From positions 124,262 through 188,261 of the forward strand of contig NZ_RJSG01000001.1 in assembly GCF_003725775.1 (NCBI RefSeq): a DNA stretch of 64,000 bases, written 5' to 3'. The notes under the pieces were generated by a model. That model ran no database searches and had not been told where the DNA came from. It worked only from the letters and a program-made list of their open reading frames with translations. The translations under genes were made by a program, and so were the position numbers. This document shows, piece after piece, positions 41,237 through 51,324 of this stretch (its first letter is position 1; each line of letters begins with the position of its first letter). Source of the DNA: Nocardioides marmorisolisilvae. GTDB taxonomy: Bacteria; Actinomycetota; Actinomycetes; Propionibacteriales; Nocardioidaceae.

Positions 41237-42130
41237 TCAACCTAGTCCGAGGTCGACGCCGGTCCAGCGGGCACCCACCGGTGTGACGGTCATCGTGCGG
41301 ACGTCGTCCGCCGCCCGGTGCAGGGTGATCTCCAGCCGGTCGGTGCTCAACGCCTCGGCCAGCCCCGAGCCCCACTCGACGACCGTGACAGCCTGATCGA
41401 CGTCGGTGTCCAGGTCGAGGTCGTCCAGCTCCGCGGAGTCGCCGAGCCGGTAGGCGTCCACGTGGATCAGCGCCGGGCCACCCACCAACGACGGGTGCAC
41501 CCGCGAGATCACGAACGTCGGCGAGGTGACCGAGCCGCGGACCCCGAGGCCCTTGCCGAGCCCCTGGGTGAAGGTCGTCTTCCCGGCGCCGAGGTCACCG
41601 GTGAGGATCATCAGGTCACCGCCGCGCAGCACTGCGGCGAGACGCTCGCCGATGGCGGTCGTGTCCTCGGGTGTCGGAAGGGTGAGCCGGGTGGGCAGCA
41701 GTCGCTGCAGGTGCAGCTGCGGGCCGTGCCGGTCGACCTCGGTGTAGCCGTGGCGCTGCCAGAACTGCACGGTCTTCGGCAGCTCGGTGCGTGCTTCCAG
41801 GATCAGGCCGGCATGTCCGCGCTGGCGGGCGACCGCCTCGGCGCGCTCGGCCAGCAGGCTGGCGACCCCGTGCTTGCGTGCGTCGGTCAGCACGCCGACC
41901 CGGCGCAGGCCGAGCAGCTCGCCGTTCACGAACAGCAACGCCCCGACGGGCTGGCCGTCGTGCACCGCGAGCAGGCCACCGTTCTCGGCGAGGGCCGCCG
42001 CCACCGACTCCTCGGTCTCCTCCAGGGCGGTCGAGGGCGGGTCGAGCACGGGACGACCGGCGAACGCGCCGTGGATCACCGCGACGACGTCGGCGGCGCG
42101 CTCGGCGCCCACCTCGAGGATCTCGGTCAC
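41237..42130 (-). CDS. tsaE: GNAT-TsaE fusion
   Basis: 297 residues instead of the usual 150-160. Residues 1-140 form an N-acetyltransferase-like domain (VLTDARKHGVASLLAERAEA as acetyl-CoA loop, TVQFWQRHGYTEVDR). Residues 150-297 are TsaE, the ATPase of the t6A complex: P-loop GDLGAGKTT (178-186), TSPTFVIS switch, and VVEWGSGL. The start GTG overlaps the alr stop. The acetyl target of the extra domain is unknown; RimI is a separate gene nearby. Confidence 0.93.
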   Translation of the reverse strand: MTEILEVGAERAADVVAVIHGAFAGRPVLDPPSTALEETEESVAAALAENGGLLAVHDGQPVGALLFVNGELLGLRRVGVLTDARKHGVASLLAERAEAVARQRGHAGLILEARTELPKTVQFWQRHGYTEVDRHGPQLHLQRLLPTRLTLPTPEDTTAIGERLAAVLRGGDLMILTGDLGAGKTTFTQGLGKGLGVRGSVTSPTFVISRVHPSLVGGPALIHVDAYRLGDSAELDDLDLDTDVDQAVTVVEWGSGLAEALSTDRLEITLHRAADDVRTMTVTPVGARWTGVDLGLG

Positions 42131-43302
42131 ACGAGGGACCCGTCGTCATCGGTCCACCGCTTCGCGACGCGGTTGGCCGATCCGCCCATCCGGGTGACGA
42201 TCTCGTAGGAGATCGTGCCGCAGGCCTCGGCCCACTCCTGGGCCGTCGGCTCGCCGTTCGTGCCCGGGCCGAACAGCACGACCTCGTCGCCGGCGACGGT
42301 GCCGCGCGGCGCCTCGGCGACGAACTGGTCCATGCAGACCCGGCCGAGGATCCGGCCGCGGTGGCCGCGGATCTGCACCGGGCCGAGCGAGGAGGCGTGC
42401 CGCGGGATGCCGTCGCCGTAGCCGAGCGGCACCAGGGCCACCCGCATCGGGCGCTCGGCGGTGAACGTGTGCCCGTAGGAGACCGCGTCACCGATCGCGA
42501 GGTCCTTGGTCAGGGCCGCCTTGGCGTGCACGGTCATCGCCGGCTCGAGCTCGAGGTGGTCGATGTTGGTCACGTGCGGGGCCGGCGAGAGCCCGTACGC
42601 CGCGATGCCGAAGCGGACCAGGTCGTACCACGAGCTCGGGCGGAGCAGCGCCGCCGCCGAGTTGGCCAGGTGCCGCACCTCCGGCTCCAGGCCGGCCTTG
42701 TCCGCGACCTCGAGCGCGGCCTCGAAGGCCTCCTCCTGGAGGTCGTTGGAGGCGTGCTCGGGCTCGTCGGAGCAGGCGAAGTGCGACCAGATGCCGGCGA
42801 CCTTCACGTGCCCGGCCTTCTCGGCCTTCGCGGCCGCGTCGACCAACCCCTTCCAGGTCGACAGGGGCGCACCGCCCCGGGACAGCCCGGTGTCGACCTT
42901 GAGGTGCACCCGGGCGACCTTGCCGGTCGCGGTCGCGCCCTCGACGATCTCCTCGAGCTGCTGGGTCGAGTACGCCGCCACGTCCACGTCCGCCTCGATC
43001 AGCGGGCCGTAGTCCTCGCCGGGCATGCCGAGCCACGCGAGCATCCGGCCGGTGTCGCCCTCCTCGCGCAGGTCCAGGGCCTCGTCGCGGTCAGCGACGC
43101 CGAGCCAGGTCGCGCCACCGGCACGCGCCGCCCTGGCGCTGCCGAAGAGTCCGTGCCCGTAGCCGTCGGCCTTGACCACGACCATCACCGCAGGGCCGTC
43201 GGATCCGGCTGCGACCGCGTCGCAGAGCTTCTCGACGTTGCGGCGGATGGCACCCAGGTCGACGACGATCTCGGCGCGGCGGTAGTCCTCGTGCTCGCTC
43301 AT
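42127..43302 (-). CDS. alr: Alanine racemase
   Basis: 391 residues. PLP-dependent production of D-alanine for peptidoglycan. The PLP lysine lies in VVVKADGYGHGLFG; the C-terminal beta domain has SYGHTFTAERPMR with the second catalytic Tyr and GRVCMDQFV. Between nnrD (8 nt gap) and tsaE (4 nt overlap). Confidence 0.97.
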   Translation of the reverse strand: MSEHEDYRRAEIVVDLGAIRRNVEKLCDAVAAGSDGPAVMVVVKADGYGHGLFGSARAARAGGATWLGVADRDEALDLREEGDTGRMLAWLGMPGEDYGPLIEADVDVAAYSTQQLEEIVEGATATGKVARVHLKVDTGLSRGGAPLSTWKGLVDAAAKAEKAGHVKVAGIWSHFACSDEPEHASNDLQEEAFEAALEVADKAGLEPEVRHLANSAAALLRPSSWYDLVRFGIAAYGLSPAPHVTNIDHLELEPAMTVHAKAALTKDLAIGDAVSYGHTFTAERPMRVALVPLGYGDGIPRHASSLGPVQIRGHRGRILGRVCMDQFVAEAPRGTVAGDEVVLFGPGTNGEPTAQEWAEACGTISYEIVTRMGGSANRVAKRWTDDDGSLV

Positions 43303-43310
43303 GGTGCTGC

Positions 43311-44696
43311 TCAGTCTTGCAGGCCGGACGTCAACCCCGAGACGACGGTCGCGACGGCGTCCGCGACACCCTCCGGAGTGACCGGCCCACCGCCGCCGGC
43401 CACGGTCGCGGCGGCCCCGTGGAGCCAGGACCCGACGGAGGCGGCGTCGAACGGTTCGAGCCCGGACGCGAGGAGCGCCCCGATCACGCCGGCGAGCACG
43501 TCGCCGGCTCCGGCCACGGCCAGCCAGGGCACGCCGCTGGTGGTGACCCGGACGCGGCCACCCGGGTCCGCGATCAAGGTGTGCCGGCCCTTGAGCAGCA
43601 CGGTGCAACCGAAGTGCGCGGCGGCGCGGCGGACGTGCCCGAGCTGGTCGGCCTCGACGGCGTCGCGCTCGGTGCCGAGCATGCTCGCGAGCTCACCGGC
43701 GTGCGGGGTGAGGACGAGCCGACTGTGCCCGGGCTCGACGTGCGGCAGGGCGGCGGCATCCGCGACGACCGGTACGCCGTCGGCGAGGCAGGCGGCGAGC
43801 AGCACGTCCACGTCGTCCCCGCCGCCGGGACCGACGACCCAGGCCTGGACGCGGCCGACGCTCGCGACGATCCCCGGATGGCGTGCGCGTACCTCGTCGG
43901 CCGCGGGTCCGTCGTACCGGACCATGCCGGCCAGGCCGCAGGAGGCGCCCGAGGTGGTCAGCACTGCTGCCCCGGTGTACTCCGGCGACCCGGCCCGTAC
44001 GCCGACCACGCCACGGGTGTACTTCTGGGCAAACGGGTCCGGGCGCGGCACCAGGACAGCGACATCCGCGGCCTGCAGCGCCTGGATCGGCGGTTCCGGG
44101 AGGTCGAGGTCGAGTCCGACGAGGTCGACCACCCCGCAGGCCGAGGCCGCCGGGTCGACCAGGTGGCAGGGCTTGTGGGTGCCGAAGGTGACGGTGAGGT
44201 CGGCGACCACGTGCGGGCCGTCCAGCTCACCGGTGTCGACCCCGACCCCGGAGGGAACGTCGACCGCGACGACCGGCACGTCCCGGAACAGGCCGAGGGC
44301 CTCGACCGCGTTCGGACGGAGCCCGGGGCGGCCGCCGATGCCGACGATGCCGTCGACCACCACGTCCGGCCGGGTCGCCGTCGTGGTGTCGACGACGCGA
44401 CCGTGGCGCGCGAGCAGGGCGGCCAGTCCAGCGGCGTGCACCTGCTCGGAGAGCAGGATCGCCTCGACCGCGGCACCGCGTCGCGCCAGCTGCGCGCCGG
44501 CGTACAGGGCGTCCCCGCCGTTGTCCCCCGAGCCGACGAGCAGCAGCACCCGACGGCCGTAGACGCCACCGAGCAGGTCGGCGATCGCCACGGCCAGCCC
44601 GGTCGCGGCCCGCTGCATCAGCGCGCCCTCGGGCAGGCGGGCGAGCTCGACCTCCTCGGCCGCACGGACCTGCTCGACGGTGTGGGCGGCGCGCAC
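43311..44696 (-). CDS. nnrD: Bifunctional NAD(P)H-hydrate repair enzyme (epimerase + dehydratase)
   Basis: 461 residues. N-terminal epimerase domain (about 1-210) with VGSGDNGGDALYAGAQL and VDGIVGIGGRPG; C-terminal ADP-dependent dehydratase (about 225-455) with LTPHAGELASML, LLKGRHTLIADP and AVAGAGDVLAGVIGALL. Together they restore hydrated NAD(P)H. GTG start 2 nt after acpS. Confidence 0.96.
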   Translation of the reverse strand: MRAAHTVEQVRAAEEVELARLPEGALMQRAATGLAVAIADLLGGVYGRRVLLLVGSGDNGGDALYAGAQLARRGAAVEAILLSEQVHAAGLAALLARHGRVVDTTTATRPDVVVDGIVGIGGRPGLRPNAVEALGLFRDVPVVAVDVPSGVGVDTGELDGPHVVADLTVTFGTHKPCHLVDPAASACGVVDLVGLDLDLPEPPIQALQAADVAVLVPRPDPFAQKYTRGVVGVRAGSPEYTGAAVLTTSGASCGLAGMVRYDGPAADEVRARHPGIVASVGRVQAWVVGPGGGDDVDVLLAACLADGVPVVADAAALPHVEPGHSRLVLTPHAGELASMLGTERDAVEADQLGHVRRAAAHFGCTVLLKGRHTLIADPGGRVRVTTSGVPWLAVAGAGDVLAGVIGALLASGLEPFDAASVGSWLHGAAATVAGGGGPVTPEGVADAVATVVSGLTSGLQD

Positions 44697-44698
44697 GA

Positions 44699-45046
44699 TC
44701 AGTCCAGGGTCAGGAAGGCGATCGCGACACCGCCGTCGTGGGTCAGGGACAGGTGGGTGCCGGTGACCCCGAGCTCGTCCGCCCGGGCGCGCACGGTTCC
44801 GCGTAGCTCGAGCGTCGGCTGGCCCGAGGGCAAGGAGACGACCTCGGCGTCGTGCCAGGCCAGGTTGCCGGGGGCGCCGAGAGCCTTCGCCAGCGCCTCC
44901 TTGGCGGCGAACCGGGCGGCCAGCGACTCGATCGGCAGCGCGGCCTCGGCCGGCGTGAACAGCTTCTCCCGCAGCGCCGGGGTGCGGTCCAGGGACGCCT
45001 GGAACCGCGCGATGTCGACCACGTCGACGCCGACCCCGACGGTCAT
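44699..45046 (-). CDS. acpS: Holo-[acyl-carrier-protein] synthase
   Basis: 115 residues. Transfers 4'-phosphopantetheine from CoA to [16 protein letters not shown] with the Mg-binding Asp, [13 protein letters not shown] with Glu and Lys, and [14 protein letters not shown]. Links to coaA nearby, which starts CoA synthesis. Confidence 0.97.
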   Translation of the reverse strand: MTVGVGVDVVDIARFQASLDRTPALREKLFTPAEAALPIESLAARFAAKEALAKALGAPGNLAWHDAEVVSLPSGQPTLELRGTVRARADELGVTGTHLSLTHDGGVAIAFLTLD

Positions 45047-45053
45047 GGACGGA

Positions 45054-46898
45054 TCACTCGACCGTGACGGACTTCGCCAGGTTGCGCGGCTGGTCGACGT
45101 CGTGGCCCATCAGCGTCGCCAGCTCGCAGCTGAACAGCTGCAACGGCACGGTCGCCACGACCGGCTGCAGCAGCGTCGGGACCGTCGGCAGCGGGATCAG
45201 CAGGTCGGCGTACGGGAGCACCTCGTCGTCGTCCTCCTCGGCGAGGACGATCGTCAGGGCACCGCGGGCGCGGATCTCCTGGATGGCGCTGATCATCTTG
45301 TCGTGGAGCTGGTCCCGGCCACGCGGCGGGACGACGCAGAAGACCGGCAGGCCCTGGTCGATCAGCGCGATCGGGCCGTGCTTGAGCTCGCCGGCGGCGA
45401 AACCCTCGGCGTGGATGTACGCGAGCTCCTTGAGCTTGAGCGCACCCTCGAGGGCCACCGGGAAGCCGGCGTGCCGACCGAGGAAGAGCACCGACTTGGC
45501 GTCCTTGAAACGCTCGGCCAGGTCGTAGACGCGCTGGGCGTCGCCGAGCACCCGCTCGAGGTGGGCCGGCATCTGGCTGAGCTCGCGGACGACCGCGGCG
45601 ATCTCGTCGCCGAACTTCGTGCCGCGCACCTGCGCCAGGTAGAGACCGAGCAGGTAGCAGGCGATGAGCTGGGTCAGGAAGCCCTTGGTGGAGGCGACGC
45701 CGATCTCGGGACCGGCGTGGGTGTAGATGACCGCGTCGGACTCGCGCGGGATCGTCGACCCGTTGGTGTTGCAGATCGCGAGCACCCGGGCCCGCTGCTT
45801 CACCGCGTGCCGGATCGCCATCAGGGTGTCGGCGGTCTCGCCGGACTGGCTGATCGCGACGACCAGGGTGTTCCGGGTCAGGATCGGGTCGCGGTAGCGG
45901 AACTCGTGGGCCAGCTCGACCTCGCACGGGATCCGGGTCCAGTGCTCGATGGCGTACTTGGCCACCATGCCCGCGTAGTTCGCGGTGCCGCAGCCGATGA
46001 TGATGATCTTGTCGATCTCGCGGAGCTCGTCGTCGCTGATCCGGACCTCGTCGAGCTGGAGCAGCCCGGACTCGTCGTGCCGGCCGAGGAGGGCATCGGC
46101 GACCGCGCGCGGCTGCTCGAAGATCTCCTTGCGCATGAACCAGTCGTAGCCGTCCTTCTCGGCGGACGCGAGGTCCCAGTCGACGTGGTAGCGACGGCCC
46201 TCGGCGGGGTTGCCGTCGAAGTCGCTGACCTCGACGCCGGCACGGGTGATCGTGACCACCTGGTCCTGACCGAGCTCGAGCGCTTCCCGGGTGTGCTCGA
46301 TGAAGGCGGCGACGTCGGAGCCGATGAAGTTCTCGCCCTCGCCGATCCCGACGACCAGCGGGGAGTTGCGGCGCGCGGCGACCACGCGGGTGGGGTCCTC
46401 GGCGTCGACCGCGACCAGGGTGAACGCGCCCTCGAGCCGGCGGCAGACCGCCTGCATCGCGGCGGTCAGGTCGGCGCCGGCGACGACCTCGAGCTCGATC
46501 AGGTGCGCGGTGACCTCGGTGTCGGTCTCGGACTTGAGGTCGTGGCCGGCGCGCTCGAGCTCGTCGCGGAGCCGGGCGAAGTTCTCGATGATGCCGTTGT
46601 GCACGACCGCGACGCGGCCGGTCGCACCGAGGTGCGGGTGGGCGTTCACGTCGTTCGGCGCACCGTGGGTGGCCCAGCGGGTGTGCCCGATCCCGGTGGT
46701 CGACGGCGGGAGCGGGGACTCCTCGATGGCCTTCTCGAGGTTGGCCAGCTTGCCGGCGCGCTTGTCGCTGGCGATGGTGCCGTCGGTGACCAGCGCGATG
46801 CCCGCGGAGTCGTAGCCGCGGTACTCCAGGCGCCGCAGCCCCTCGATGACGACGTCCCGGGCCTGTTGCTCGCCGACGTATCCCACGATCCCGCACAT
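45054..46898 (-). CDS. glmS: Glutamine-fructose-6-phosphate aminotransferase
   Basis: 614 residues. Makes glucosamine-6-phosphate, first step to UDP-GlcNAc. Cys2 (MCGIVGYVG) is the glutaminase nucleophile; [19 protein letters not shown] follows; two SIS domains ([19 protein letters not shown] and [14 protein letters not shown]) and the C-terminal SVTVE end. TAGACT ends 7 nt before the ATG, so it is leaderless and carries no glmS ribozyme. Head of the string running to tsaD. Confidence 0.98.
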   Translation of the reverse strand: MCGIVGYVGEQQARDVVIEGLRRLEYRGYDSAGIALVTDGTIASDKRAGKLANLEKAIEESPLPPSTTGIGHTRWATHGAPNDVNAHPHLGATGRVAVVHNGIIENFARLRDELERAGHDLKSETDTEVTAHLIELEVVAGADLTAAMQAVCRRLEGAFTLVAVDAEDPTRVVAARRNSPLVVGIGEGENFIGSDVAAFIEHTREALELGQDQVVTITRAGVEVSDFDGNPAEGRRYHVDWDLASAEKDGYDWFMRKEIFEQPRAVADALLGRHDESGLLQLDEVRISDDELREIDKIIIIGCGTANYAGMVAKYAIEHWTRIPCEVELAHEFRYRDPILTRNTLVVAISQSGETADTLMAIRHAVKQRARVLAICNTNGSTIPRESDAVIYTHAGPEIGVASTKGFLTQLIACYLLGLYLAQVRGTKFGDEIAAVVRELSQMPAHLERVLGDAQRVYDLAERFKDAKSVLFLGRHAGFPVALEGALKLKELAYIHAEGFAAGELKHGPIALIDQGLPVFCVVPPRGRDQLHDKMISAIQEIRARGALTIVLAEEDDDEVLPYADLLIPLPTVPTLLQPVVATVPLQLFSCELATLMGHDVDQPRNLAKSVTVE

Positions 46899-46990
46899 AG
46901 GGCTGAGTCTAGGGGGTCCGCACGGGCGGACCGAGCTGCGTGAGCGGGGCGAGTGAGCGGGGCCACGCGACGTACTGGAAGAATCACGGC

Positions 46991-47947
46991 ATGGCCAACG
47001 GCACCCCGACCGGCGAGGCTTCGCCGTACGTCGAGCTGGACCGCGAGGCCTGGGCAGAGCTCGGCGGACGTACCGACCAACCGTTGAGCGCCGAGGAGAT
47101 CAACCGGGTCCGCGGCCTGGGCGAGCAGCTCGATCTCGACGAGGTCCAGCAGGTCTACCTGCCGCTGTCCCGCCTGCTCAGCCTCTACGTCGAGGCAGCG
47201 GGCTCGCTGCACCGCGCCCAGGAGGACTTCCTCGCCCGCCCGACGCCGCCGCGCACCCCCTTCGTGATCGGTCTCGCCGGCTCGGTCGCGGTCGGCAAGT
47301 CCACCACTGCCCGGGTGCTGCAGCAGATGCTGGCGCACTGGCCGGCGCACCCGCAGGTCGCCCTGGTCACCACCGACGGCTTCCTCCACCCCAACGCCGA
47401 GCTGGAGCGACGCGGGATCCTGCACCGCAAGGGCTTCCCGGAGTCCTACGACCGCAAGGCGCTGCTGAGGTTCGTGATCGACATCAAGTCGGGCAAGGAC
47501 GAGGTCGAGGCCCCGGTGTACTCCCACCTCGTCTACGACGTCACCGACGAGAAGGTCGTGGTCCAGCGCCCCGACATCGTGATCGTCGAGGGCCTCAACG
47601 TGCTGCAGCCGGCCCAGACCCGGCCCGACGGACGTACCGGTCTCGCGGTCAGCGACTTCTTCGACTTCACCATCTACGTCGACGCCGCGGCCAACGACAT
47701 CAAGCAGTGGTACACCGAGCGGTTCCTGCGGCTGCGCGAGACGGCGTTCCGCGACCCGCAGTCCTACTTCGCCCGGTACGCCGGGCTCTCGCACGACGAG
47801 GCGATCGCTGAGGCCGGTCGGATCTGGGACGAGATCAACGGACCGAACCTGACCAGCAACGTCGCGCCGACCCGGTCGCGCGCGACGCTGGTGCTGCGCA
47901 AGGACCACGACCACTCGATCCGCTGGGTGCGGTTGCGCAAGCTGTAA
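46991..47947 (+). CDS. coaA: Pantothenate kinase type I
   Basis: 318 residues. Phosphorylates pantothenate, the first CoA step. P-loop [67 protein letters not shown] 46991 is chosen by family length and AAGAAT ending 6 nt upstream; the frame is open further upstream without similarity. Confidence 0.97.
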   Translation: MANGTPTGEASPYVELDREAWAELGGRTDQPLSAEEINRVRGLGEQLDLDEVQQVYLPLSRLLSLYVEAAGSLHRAQEDFLARPTPPRTPFVIGLAGSVAVGKSTTARVLQQMLAHWPAHPQVALVTTDGFLHPNAELERRGILHRKGFPESYDRKALLRFVIDIKSGKDEVEAPVYSHLVYDVTDEKVVVQRPDIVIVEGLNVLQPAQTRPDGRTGLAVSDFFDFTIYVDAAANDIKQWYTERFLRLRETAFRDPQSYFARYAGLSHDEAIAEAGRIWDEINGPNLTSNVAPTRSRATLVLRKDHDHSIRWVRLRKL

Positions 47948-48002
47948 GACCCTCGTCATTGCGCCGAGCGGTCACGGGCCCGACGATCGAGGAGTGGCCC
48001 AG

Positions 48003-48773
48003 ATGATGTCGGCAGTGTTCACCGACCTGCGCAGCCGGCTGCGCTTCGAACCGGTCCGCCAGCAGGTCCGCGCGTCGTACGGCGGCCAGATGGTCGCCGA
48101 GACGACGGAGGCGGTCCTGGTCTGGGAACCGCACTCCAAGATCCCGGCCTACGCGGTGCCGGTGCGTGCGATCCGGGTTCCGATGACGACGGCGCCGTAC
48201 CGCGCTCCGGCCCACCTCCCCGAGCTGATCGGGTACGCCGACCGCGGCCGGGTCCACGGGACGGACGGTCGCACCGTCACGCTGACCGTGGGGACCGAGG
48301 TGATCACCGACGCCGGCTTCATCGTCGACGACCCCGATCTGGCCGACCTGGTCGTGCTGCGCTGGAGCGCCTTCGACTGGCACGAGGAAGGCACCCCGAT
48401 GATCGTGCACCCGCAGGACCCGTACGTCCGGATCAGCACCCGGCCGTCCGAGCGTCACCTGGTGGTCGAGTATCGCGGCACCCGCCTCGCCGAGACCCAC
48501 CGCGCGGTCGTGCTCCTGGAGACCGAGCTCCCGCCGCGTTGGTACCTGCCCCGCGACGACCTCACCCCCGGGTTGTTCGTCGAGAGCTCCACGGTGACCG
48601 GATGCCCGTACAAGGGGTGGGCGTCCTACCTGTCGCTGCGCGAGGACCGGCGCGGCAAGGACCTCGCGTGGTACTACCCCGAACCGCTCCCGGACGCCGT
48701 CCCGGTCGCGGGCATGGTGAGCTTCTGGAACGAACGGGTCACGTTGCTGGTCGACGGAGAGGAGCTGCGATGA
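48003..48773 (+). CDS. DUF427 tandem-domain protein
   Basis: 256 residues, two DUF427 repeats: VRASYGGQMVAETTEAVLVW in the first and RHLVVEYRGTRLAETHRAVV in the second, each with the R-x-x-Y-G/RG beta motif; CPYKGWASYLSL is the usual CPYKG signature. The role of DUF427 is unknown. ATG 48003 has GAGGAG 8 nt upstream. Coupled (ATGA) to the methyltransferase next to it. Confidence 0.9.
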   Translation: MMSAVFTDLRSRLRFEPVRQQVRASYGGQMVAETTEAVLVWEPHSKIPAYAVPVRAIRVPMTTAPYRAPAHLPELIGYADRGRVHGTDGRTVTLTVGTEVITDAGFIVDDPDLADLVVLRWSAFDWHEEGTPMIVHPQDPYVRISTRPSERHLVVEYRGTRLAETHRAVVLLETELPPRWYLPRDDLTPGLFVESSTVTGCPYKGWASYLSLREDRRGKDLAWYYPEPLPDAVPVAGMVSFWNERVTLLVDGEELR

Positions 48774-49384
48774 ACGAGATCCCGCCCACCCGCTGGGAGC
48801 AGTGGGGCCAGAGCGGCTACAAGGACGAGTTCACCAGGCTGATCGAGTCCGGGGCCGACGTCGAGGGCGAGGCCCGACTGGCCGACACCCTGGTCGCCCG
48901 GGGTTCGCGCATCCTGGATGCCGGCGCCGGGATCGGCCGGATCGGCGGCGCCCTGCAGGCGCGCGGTCACGAGGTGCTGGCGGTCGAGAAGGACCCTGAG
49001 CTCGTCGAGCGCGCGGCGAGGCTCTTCCCGGGCCTGCCGATGCTCACCTCCGACCTGCTCGCGCTGACGCCGGCATCGCTGGCCGCAACCGGGCACGACG
49101 GCGGGTTCGACCTGATCGTGCTGGTCGGCAACGTGATCGTCTTCGCCGCCGAGGACACCGAGCCGCAGCTGCTCGCCTCGTTGCGCGACCTGCTCGCCGA
49201 CGGCGGTCGGATCCTGGTCGGCTTCCACCCGGTCCGCATGCACGGCAATGCCCGCGACTACCCGTTCGACGCGTTCGCCGCGGACGTCGGGGCCGCGGGC
49301 CTGGCGGTGCAGCACCGGTTCGGCACCTACGAGCTGCACCCACCGGCGGACGACTACGTCGTCGCCGTGCTGACCCGCGCCTAG
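48770..49384 (+). CDS. Class I SAM-dependent methyltransferase
   Basis: 204 residues with SAM motif ILDAGAGIGRIGGALQARGH, acidic loop VLAVEKDPELVERA and FDLIVLVGNVIVF. Substrate unknown. SD GGAG lies 7 nt before the ATG. Coupled to the DUF427 gene; stop overlaps the convergent DinB stop. Confidence 0.85.
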   Translation: MNEIPPTRWEQWGQSGYKDEFTRLIESGADVEGEARLADTLVARGSRILDAGAGIGRIGGALQARGHEVLAVEKDPELVERAARLFPGLPMLTSDLLALTPASLAATGHDGGFDLIVLVGNVIVFAAEDTEPQLLASLRDLLADGGRILVGFHPVRMHGNARDYPFDAFAADVGAAGLAVQHRFGTYELHPPADDYVVAVLTRA

Positions 49385-49872
49385 CGTCCGGTCACGCCGT
49401 CGATCAGCTCGCGCAGGATGTCGGCGTGGCCGGCGTGCCGGGCGGTCTCCCCGGTCATGTGCGCGAGGACCCAGCGGACCGACTTCGGGTTCTCGAAGTC
49501 CCAGCGCGCGACCTGGGCGTCGAGGCCGCGCTCGCGGATGGCGGCGTCGCTGTCGGCGATCGCGGCGCGATAGGCGGCCACCACGTCGTCCGCGGTGCGC
49601 TCGTCCGGCACGTCCATGCCGAAGTCGACCTCGGCGTACCGCTCGTCGCCGCCGACGACGTAGGAGAACCAGTAGCGCTCACCGTCGATCGAGTGCCGCA
49701 CCAGGCCGAGCAGGGTGGTCTCCGAGACCACGAGCCGGCGGCGCTGCTGCTCGTCGTCCAACCCGTCGAGCTTCTTGAGCAGGCAGGACCGGACGAAGTT
49801 CAGGAAGGCCAGCGCGGTGTCGAGCTCTCCGCCGTCGTTGTCGGGGACGTGCTCCCTCTGGGTCTCCAGCAT
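49381..49872 (-). CDS. DinB superfamily protein (DUF664 type)
   Basis: 163 residues, a four-helix bundle with the metal-type His set: LLGLVRHSIDGERYWFSYVV, VLAHMTGETARHAGHADIL. DUF664 proteins are the mycothiol/bacillithiol-dependent transferase-like branch of DinB. Located just after the enoyl-CoA hydratase (16 bp). Reaction unknown; a thiol transferase role in detoxification is inference. Confidence 0.87.
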   Translation of the reverse strand: MLETQREHVPDNDGGELDTALAFLNFVRSCLLKKLDGLDDEQQRRRLVVSETTLLGLVRHSIDGERYWFSYVVGGDERYAEVDFGMDVPDERTADDVVAAYRAAIADSDAAIRERGLDAQVARWDFENPKSVRWVLAHMTGETARHAGHADILRELIDGVTGR

Positions 49873-49888
49873 GGTTCTGGACTACCTC

Positions 49889-50692
49889 TCAGCGGTCGTC
49901 GGTGAACTTGGCCGGGCGCTTCTCCTTGCGAGCGCGGGTCGCCTCCTCGAAGTTCGAGGTCAGGATCCGCACGTAGAGCTGGCCGAGACCCTCGGCCTGC
50001 ATGTGTCCCTCGAGCGAGGAGGCGTCCAGGCCGTTGACCAGGGTGCGCTTGGTGAGCTCGACGCCGGGCTGCGACCAGCCGGCGATGCGCTGACCGATCT
50101 CGACGGCGCGGCCGACGACGTCCTCGGCGATCTCGCTGACCAGACCGATCCGCTCGGCCTCCTCGGCCTGCACGTCGCGCCCGGTCAGCATGATCTCGTT
50201 CGCGCGCGAGGAGCCGATGGCCCGCGGCAGCAGGTAGGACAGGCCGAGCTCGCTGGCGGTCAGTCCGTTGTTGATACCGGCGGCGCGGAAGTACGCCGCG
50301 GGCGCGGCGATCCGGATGTCGCACGCCAGCGAGAGGCACAGGCCGCCACCGATGGCTGCGCCGTTGATCGCGGCGATGACCGGCTGGTGCAGCTTGCGCA
50401 GCGTCAGCGTGATGTCCTCGAGCATCTCCATCGAACGGAGCGCGTACGTCGGCCGGGTCAGCCCCTCGACGTGCGGAGGGACGCCTGCGGACTCCTGATC
50501 GGCCCCGGAGCAGAACCCACGACCGGCACCGGTGATGACCACAGCGCGGATGCTGTTGTCGTGGCCGAGCTCGACCAGCTGGTCGCGGAACGGCACCATC
50601 ACGTCGAACGCCATCGCGTTCATCCGCTCGGGTCGGTTCAGGGTCACCACGGCGACCTCGGGCACGGGACGCTCGACCAGGACGAAGCTCAC
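49889..50692 (-). CDS. Enoyl-CoA hydratase/isomerase family protein
   Basis: 267 residues, crotonase fold. VVTLNRPERMNAMAFDVM, GAGRGFCSGAD, and AAINGAAIGGGLCLSLACD forming the oxyanion hole. In the usual catalytic positions I see GLTASELGLSYLLPR with Glu and Asp-free surroundings, so hydratase versus isomerase is open. TACGTT ends 7 nt before GTG 50692. Likely acts in fatty-acid or similar acyl-CoA breakdown. Confidence 0.92.
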   Translation of the reverse strand: MSFVLVERPVPEVAVVTLNRPERMNAMAFDVMVPFRDQLVELGHDNSIRAVVITGAGRGFCSGADQESAGVPPHVEGLTRPTYALRSMEMLEDITLTLRKLHQPVIAAINGAAIGGGLCLSLACDIRIAAPAAYFRAAGINNGLTASELGLSYLLPRAIGSSRANEIMLTGRDVQAEEAERIGLVSEIAEDVVGRAVEIGQRIAGWSQPGVELTKRTLVNGLDASSLEGHMQAEGLGQLYVRILTSNFEEATRARKEKRPAKFTDDR

Positions 50693-50717
50693 GCTGGGAA
50701 ACGTAGTGCCTGCTGCG

Positions 50718-51320
50718 TCAGGTGGCGAGGCCGTCCAGCATCGCGACCAGGACCTTCTCGGCCTTCTTCTTCGCCGCCTTCGGGTCGTCGGCGCGGGCAA
50801 CGGCGAGAGCCGACTCGACCAGGGCCCCGAGAAACGCGTTCGCGAGCTCGGCGGTGGGCAGCGGCGCGATGCTGCCGGCGGCGACAGCGGCGTCCAGGCC
50901 GGCCTGGATCAGGCCCAGGCCGTACTGCGCCTCGATCTCGTGCCAGCGTTGCCAGCCGAGCACGACCGGTGCGTCGATCAGCGCGATCCGCTGCACCCCG
51001 GCCTCCAGGCTCAGCTCCAGGAACCGGGTGATCCCCTCGCGCATCGCGTCGAGCGGGTCGCCGACCTGGAAGCTCTCCAGGAACTCCTCGACGAGGCCGG
51101 CCTCGATGGCGACGAAGACGGCCTCGAACAGCCCGGCCTTGCCGTCGAAGTGGTGGTAGAGCGCCCCCCGGGTCACGCCCGCCTCGGTGACGATCTCCTC
51201 CGCGGCCACCGCGTCGTACCCGCGCTCGGCGAACAGCGTCCGCCCGGCCTCGAGCAGCGCCGCACGCGTCGACTCGCGGCGCTGGGCCTGCGTCATCCGC
51301 TGTGGCGTCACGCACACCAT
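50718..51320 (-). CDS. TetR/AcrR-family regulator
   Basis: About 200 residues. HTH: GRTLFAERGYDAVAAEEIVTEAG then VTRGALYHHFDGKAGLFEAV. The rest is the ligand domain with IDAPVVLGWQRWHEIEAQYG, seen in many actinobacterial TetR repressors. ATG 51320 is supported by TATGTA 7 nt upstream. Divergent from the alpha/beta hydrolase across an overlapping operator, so probably controls it. Confidence 0.92.
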   Translation of the reverse strand: MVCVTPQRMTQAQRRESTRAALLEAGRTLFAERGYDAVAAEEIVTEAGVTRGALYHHFDGKAGLFEAVFVAIEAGLVEEFLESFQVGDPLDAMREGITRFLELSLEAGVQRIALIDAPVVLGWQRWHEIEAQYGLGLIQAGLDAAVAAGSIAPLPTAELANAFLGALVESALAVARADDPKAAKKKAEKVLVAMLDGLAT

Positions 51321-51324
51321 CTTG

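Noticed and set aside
45054-46898. A glmS ribozyme upstream of glmS
   Set aside because: The transcript appears to begin at the ATG and the 92-bp gap to coaA shows no ribozyme core.
43317-46943. 1208-codon open frame on the plus strand
   Set aside because: Antisense to nnrD, acpS and glmS, which carry full catalytic motifs.
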